A DNA stretch of 11,208 nt from Larix sibirica (taxonomy: Eukaryota > Streptophyta > Pinopsida > Pinales > Pinaceae): contig NWUY0300034098.1 of the NCBI GenBank assembly GCA_004151065.3, forward strand, positions 1-11,208. The letters run 5' to 3'. Below are positions 8,499 to 11,208 of the stretch, piece after piece (position 1 is the first letter of the stretch; every line of letters begins with the position of its first letter). The notes under the pieces are model-generated. The model was not told the DNA's origin. It saw only the letters and a list, made by a program, of their open reading frames with translations, and made no database searches. The translations under genes were made by a program, and so were the position numbers.

Positions 8499-8909
8499 TG
8501 TAGCTACATGAGGTATCCTCACTAGCTAGGTCGACCTACAAAAAGAAAATAAATAGAAATGTATTTTATTATGCAAAAAAAGAAGTTGGCCCAGTAAAAG
8601 AAGACAAGTCAGCCCTAGTGAAAAAGTCTCCCAGAAAACAGTATAAATAGGAGGGACACCTCATTTGGACACACATCACAAACAAGTTCACTCAAGCAAG
8701 GAGAAGTTCGCTCTGGGTTGTAGAAGATTGATTTTTGGGGCACTTTCTTTCGTATCTTCTCTATTTGTGATATCTTTTGATATAGATCACTTTCATATCT
8801 GATGTACTTGTAATTTGTACTGAATCTATGAATATGAAAGGTTTGTTGGGTTTTTTGAGAGTTTCGATTTTCCCAGGGTAAATTATTGTGTCTGTTGTGT
8901 TTGTGTGCA
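8499..8909 (+). mobile_element. Candidate solo or truncated LTR of an LTR retrotransposon
   Basis: The segment starts TGTAGCTACA (8499-8508) and can end at CA (8908-8909), the usual TG...CA form. It has the internal order of an LTR: a 5' third with short palindromes (TGAGG-TAT-CCTCA at 8509-8521, TAGGTCGACCTA at 8527-8538), a TATA box at 8642, then a transcribed-leader-like stretch. The last part (TTTTCCCAGGGTAAAT, then TTGTGTCTGTTGTGTTTGTG) resembles the U5 end of plant Copia-type LTRs. Flanking 5-mers TGTTT (8494-8498) and TGATT (8910-8914) match at four of five bases, a possible decayed target-site duplication. No primer-binding site (TGGTATCAGAGC type), polypurine tract or pol sequence adjoins, so a solo LTR fits best. 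The exact ends are uncertain. Confidence 0.5.
8642..8649 (+). promoter_or_regulatory. TATA box (TATAAATA) of the candidate LTR
   Basis: TATAAATA followed by GGAGGGACACC is a strong plant TATA context, placed about 145 bp into the candidate LTR, where the U3 promoter is expected. No host coding sequence follows within several hundred bases, so it is assigned to the LTR rather than to a gene. Confidence 0.55.
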
Positions 8910-8952
8910 TGATTATGTGTAGTTAAAGTTGAAAGAGATGAAAATTATACTG

Positions 8953-9500
8953 CTATATCATTACAAATATAAGAATCTCATGGTCCATAAGATCATTGAT
9001 AACATTGATGGCCTCATTGATTGGAATCATCATGTATAAGGATAGTACATCAAAGATTAGAAGAATATCGCTATCATCACCCTCTTTGCTTTTAATAATT
9101 TCCACAAAGGATGTTGAGTCTTTAACAAACGAGTATGTCTTCCCCATCAATGTCTTTAATTTACTAGCCTTAAATTTCACTAATTGGTACATAGGTGAAC
9201 CAATGGTGTCAATAATCGGTCCGAGAGGTGTACTATTTTTGTGAATTTTAGGAAAACAATAAATCCTCAGAATCATTGGTCTTGTGATGATCAATTTATT
9301 CTTAAGGTGTTGGTCTAGAGGATATTTTTTAATGGCTTCTGAGACTTTTTCTCATGACCTGGTTCATGGGGTTCTTGGTGATGATTTTGTAAAAAACACG
9401 AATTTTTAGAAAATCGTGCATTTTCTCTTCATAATCGGTTTTGTTCATGATCACTGTTGCACCTCCTTTGTGCCAAAGTCGAACCCTCAATTGAGGCTTT
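8953..9500 (-). pseudogene. Penelope-like element reverse transcriptase fragment (frameshifted, truncated)
   Basis: Two minus-strand frames carry consecutive parts of one reverse transcriptase. The upstream frame (about 9500 to 9346) shows KGGATVIMNKTDYEEKM, the fingers motif of Penelope-like RTs (usually ADKGGATVxMN; here W-H stands where A-D is expected). The second frame (9345 to 8953) shows IYCFPKIHK (usual LYGLPKIHK), PLGPI (usual LRPI, so the Arg is lost), IGSPMYQLVK, YSFVKDSTSFVE and FDVLSLY, with the first catalytic Asp in FDV. The frames differ by one extra base in a run of five A's (plus-strand T's at 9346-9350). Homology stops soon after DLMDHE (about 8970). The QxxGxxMGS and YxDD motifs and the GIY-YIG nuclease are absent. 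About 180 residues remain of an ORF usually several hundred long. This is a dead relic. The family call is firm; the conifer Dryad-type subgroup is inferred. Confidence 0.87.
9485..9496. repeat. 12-bp palindrome CCTCAATTGAGG at the 5' edge of the PLE relic
   Basis: A perfect palindrome with CCAAAG (9473-9478) before it and CTTTGG (9497-9502) after it, so a longer imperfect hairpin can form. It lies where recognisable PLE homology fades and may mark an old breakpoint or be chance. Confidence 0.4.
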
Positions 9501-9523
9501 GGCCGAGTTAAGAAAACACACAA

Positions 9524-10840
9524 TCAAAATAAACTAAGATTGATTAATTTCCTAGGCTCAAGCATCTAATATCTCAATCAATGTCTTAAAATATAAATTG
9601 ATTCCAAGAGCTTGATCAAGCTCCTCGATTGAGCTGATGGTGCAAACCAATCTTAAACAACCTCGGTCGACCAACCTTGGAAACCATGGTTATGATCTTG
9701 ATTGAGCATTCAATAGAATTATGGTGGTATCAATCTAACTTTTACAAAATCCAAAATAATTACTTGATCTATGAACATATCCTCCTCAAAGAAAGGAAAT
9801 GGAAATATGATGTTAAACTTTTCGAAAAGGCATCACTAAATTTTCTGCCAAGCTATCCATGAAATGTTCTTAATCTAGATTTTATAAGATTCTAAATAAT
9901 TTCTAGTGCTCTAAAAAATCCTCCTTGAATATAACAAATGTGAATATAAAGCTAAACTTGGGAAATCAACTTTCAAATACTAAACCCATCTCTAGTTGAT
10001 TTTTTCAACATTTTATAATAATGCAAGTGAATCTCAGGTCTGAAAGGGTTATTCTAGGCCTTCCACAATACATAAATTAGTTATATAGATCCTCCATAAA
10101 CATCATACCTAGATTATCAACTTTCTCCTAATAATTTAATGTTAAGACAATCAAGGCCTAATTAAATATGAAATGATATCGGTGTATCCTAATAATGATG
10201 AGAAATGGATAAATAAAAACTAGGAAAAGGGAAAGCACATGCATAACACCTTCTTCTCTTTATCATATTGGGAGGCAATTTCCTTTTCATTGGTTATCAA
10301 AATTAGTTAATTTTTTAGTCTCAGTTTATCTTATTTTTTAAATACAAACTAGTAAGACTCATCAATTGAGTTACTAAGAATGAAAAAAGATCAATAATAT
10401 TTGTATTTGAAATTAAAAATAAATTATCAATTTTCTTTATAATGGACACATAGTAAGTTGTGTTATTTTTATTTTGGTTGATCCATAATCATTATGACCT
10501 AGGAGTGTGTTGTTCCCACACATAGTATATGCACAATGTATGAGGAGCTAGATCGAGCTCCTTAGAACATAGTAACCTCCTTAAGTTTTTAACATACGCA
10601 CCTCTTGGTTGCAATGTGTTTACAAGAGATTGATTGGGCTATGTACTCAATCAAGCAATTTATCGAACAATAGAAACCCTCAATCGATCTATTTCAAAAA
10701 TAATATAAAATGATTGAATGAACTTTTTTAAGGGCTTTATCAAGCTATATAGCTCGATCAAGCACTTGAATTACATAATTCCAACCCTCTTATTGTAAGA
10801 ATTTTTACAGTTGCAAATTCGAGAGGGTGAAATCCCTTCA
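9524..10840. other. Noncoding AT-rich region with GATC-centred palindromes
   Basis: No gene is supported; the 61-codon plus-strand frame at 9677-9862 has no recognisable motif. The region contains several palindromes. GAGCTTGATCAAGCTC (9608-9623) is perfect over 16 bp. AGGAGCTAGATCGAGCTCCT (10543-10562) is palindromic but for one pair, and AGCTCGATCAAGC (10751-10763) is a half-decayed relative. Related words (CTCGATTGAGCT at 9624-9635, GGTCGACC, AACCATGGTT) are scattered nearby. It may be an old repeat family whose internal unit is palindromic; I could not define a unit. Confidence 0.4.
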
Positions 10841-11208
10841 TCTCATTCATCTTATAAAAATTATAAAAAATATGTGAGACCCTCATGGATCTTTCCTCTA
10901 CAAAACGGTATTTTTGGTTTTTCAAATTATGTAAATAGTTGGAAAAAGGTTGATCGTGAACACAAAGGTGTATAAAATGTGATTCAACTATTAATGGTTC
11001 AACTTCAAAAAATATTAAAAAGAATTGTGGGATCCACTACATTCTCTATACATCATCTTCCTATATTTGCCTTTTTTGAAAATTATATATTGAACATTAA
11101 ATTATTGGATGGGAATAAAACTCATTTGTTGTACAAAATACCAACTTTTGATCCTCACATTTCATTAAAAATCATTACCAATATTCATGGATTCACCCAT
11201 TCCATAAT
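10840..11208 (+). repeat. Decayed tandem array, ~153-bp period, two to three copies
   Basis: At matching offsets, an A-rich run (AAAAATTATAAAAAAT, then AAAAAATATTAAAAAG, then TTAAAAATCATTACC) is followed by GTGAGACCCTCATGG at 10874, GTGGGATCCACTACA at 11027 and CATGGATTCACCCAT near 11187. TATTTTTGGTTTTT at about 10910 matches TATTTGCCTTTTTT at about 11063 at the same spacing. Identity is low, about 60% by eye, and the third copy runs off the window, so this is tentative. Confidence 0.4.

Noticed and set aside
8996-9244. 82-codon plus-strand frame.
   Set aside because: It is the antisense shadow of the PLE reverse transcriptase on the minus strand.
1-11208. CRISPR arrays, bacterial-type operons, riboswitches, intact tRNA or rRNA genes.
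   Set aside because: None seen on either strand; the content is plant nuclear.

Overview
The window looks like nuclear DNA from a seed plant with a large, repeat-rich genome, most likely a conifer. Three things point there. The one clear gene matches the plant form of the UBTD/DC-UbP ubiquitin-binding family. Its exons are tiny (65-123 nt), and its introns include one of 1.6 kb and one longer than 2 kb. A decayed Penelope-like element (PLE) reverse transcriptase lies downstream; among land plants, PLEs of this kind are known chiefly from conifers. The species assignment is inference.

Layout. Positions 1-2058 are read as part of the first intron, because no exon encoding the expected Met-Gly-Cys start is visible there. 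Exons at 2059-2181, 3776-3895 and 3980-4044 (+) encode the last ~102 residues of a UBTD-type protein ending in a TAA stop. All three introns are phase 1, and the last is only 84 nt, a multiple of three with no stop codon. A probable 3' UTR follows, holding a 101-bp tandem duplication whose two units each carry a near-perfect hairpin, with AATAAA at 4719.

From about 4.7 kb to 8.5 kb I find no gene. This is AT-rich noncoding DNA with one notable 23-27 bp imperfect inverted repeat (5751-5777 and 6573-6595). Positions 8499-8909 resemble a solo or truncated LTR (TG...CA ends, TATA box at 8642). On the minus strand, 9500-8953 is a broken piece of PLE reverse transcriptase: it keeps the fingers and the catalytic FDV motif but loses everything after them and carries a frameshift. 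The right-hand 1.7 kb is noncoding, with a cluster of GATC-centred palindromes and a decayed tandem array of about 153 bp.

The most striking overall pattern is a run of independent, diverged two-copy tandem duplications (units of 23, 66, 115, 278, 73 and 101 bp) packed into the introns and 3' UTR of one small gene. I see no defence system, operon or other multi-gene system.
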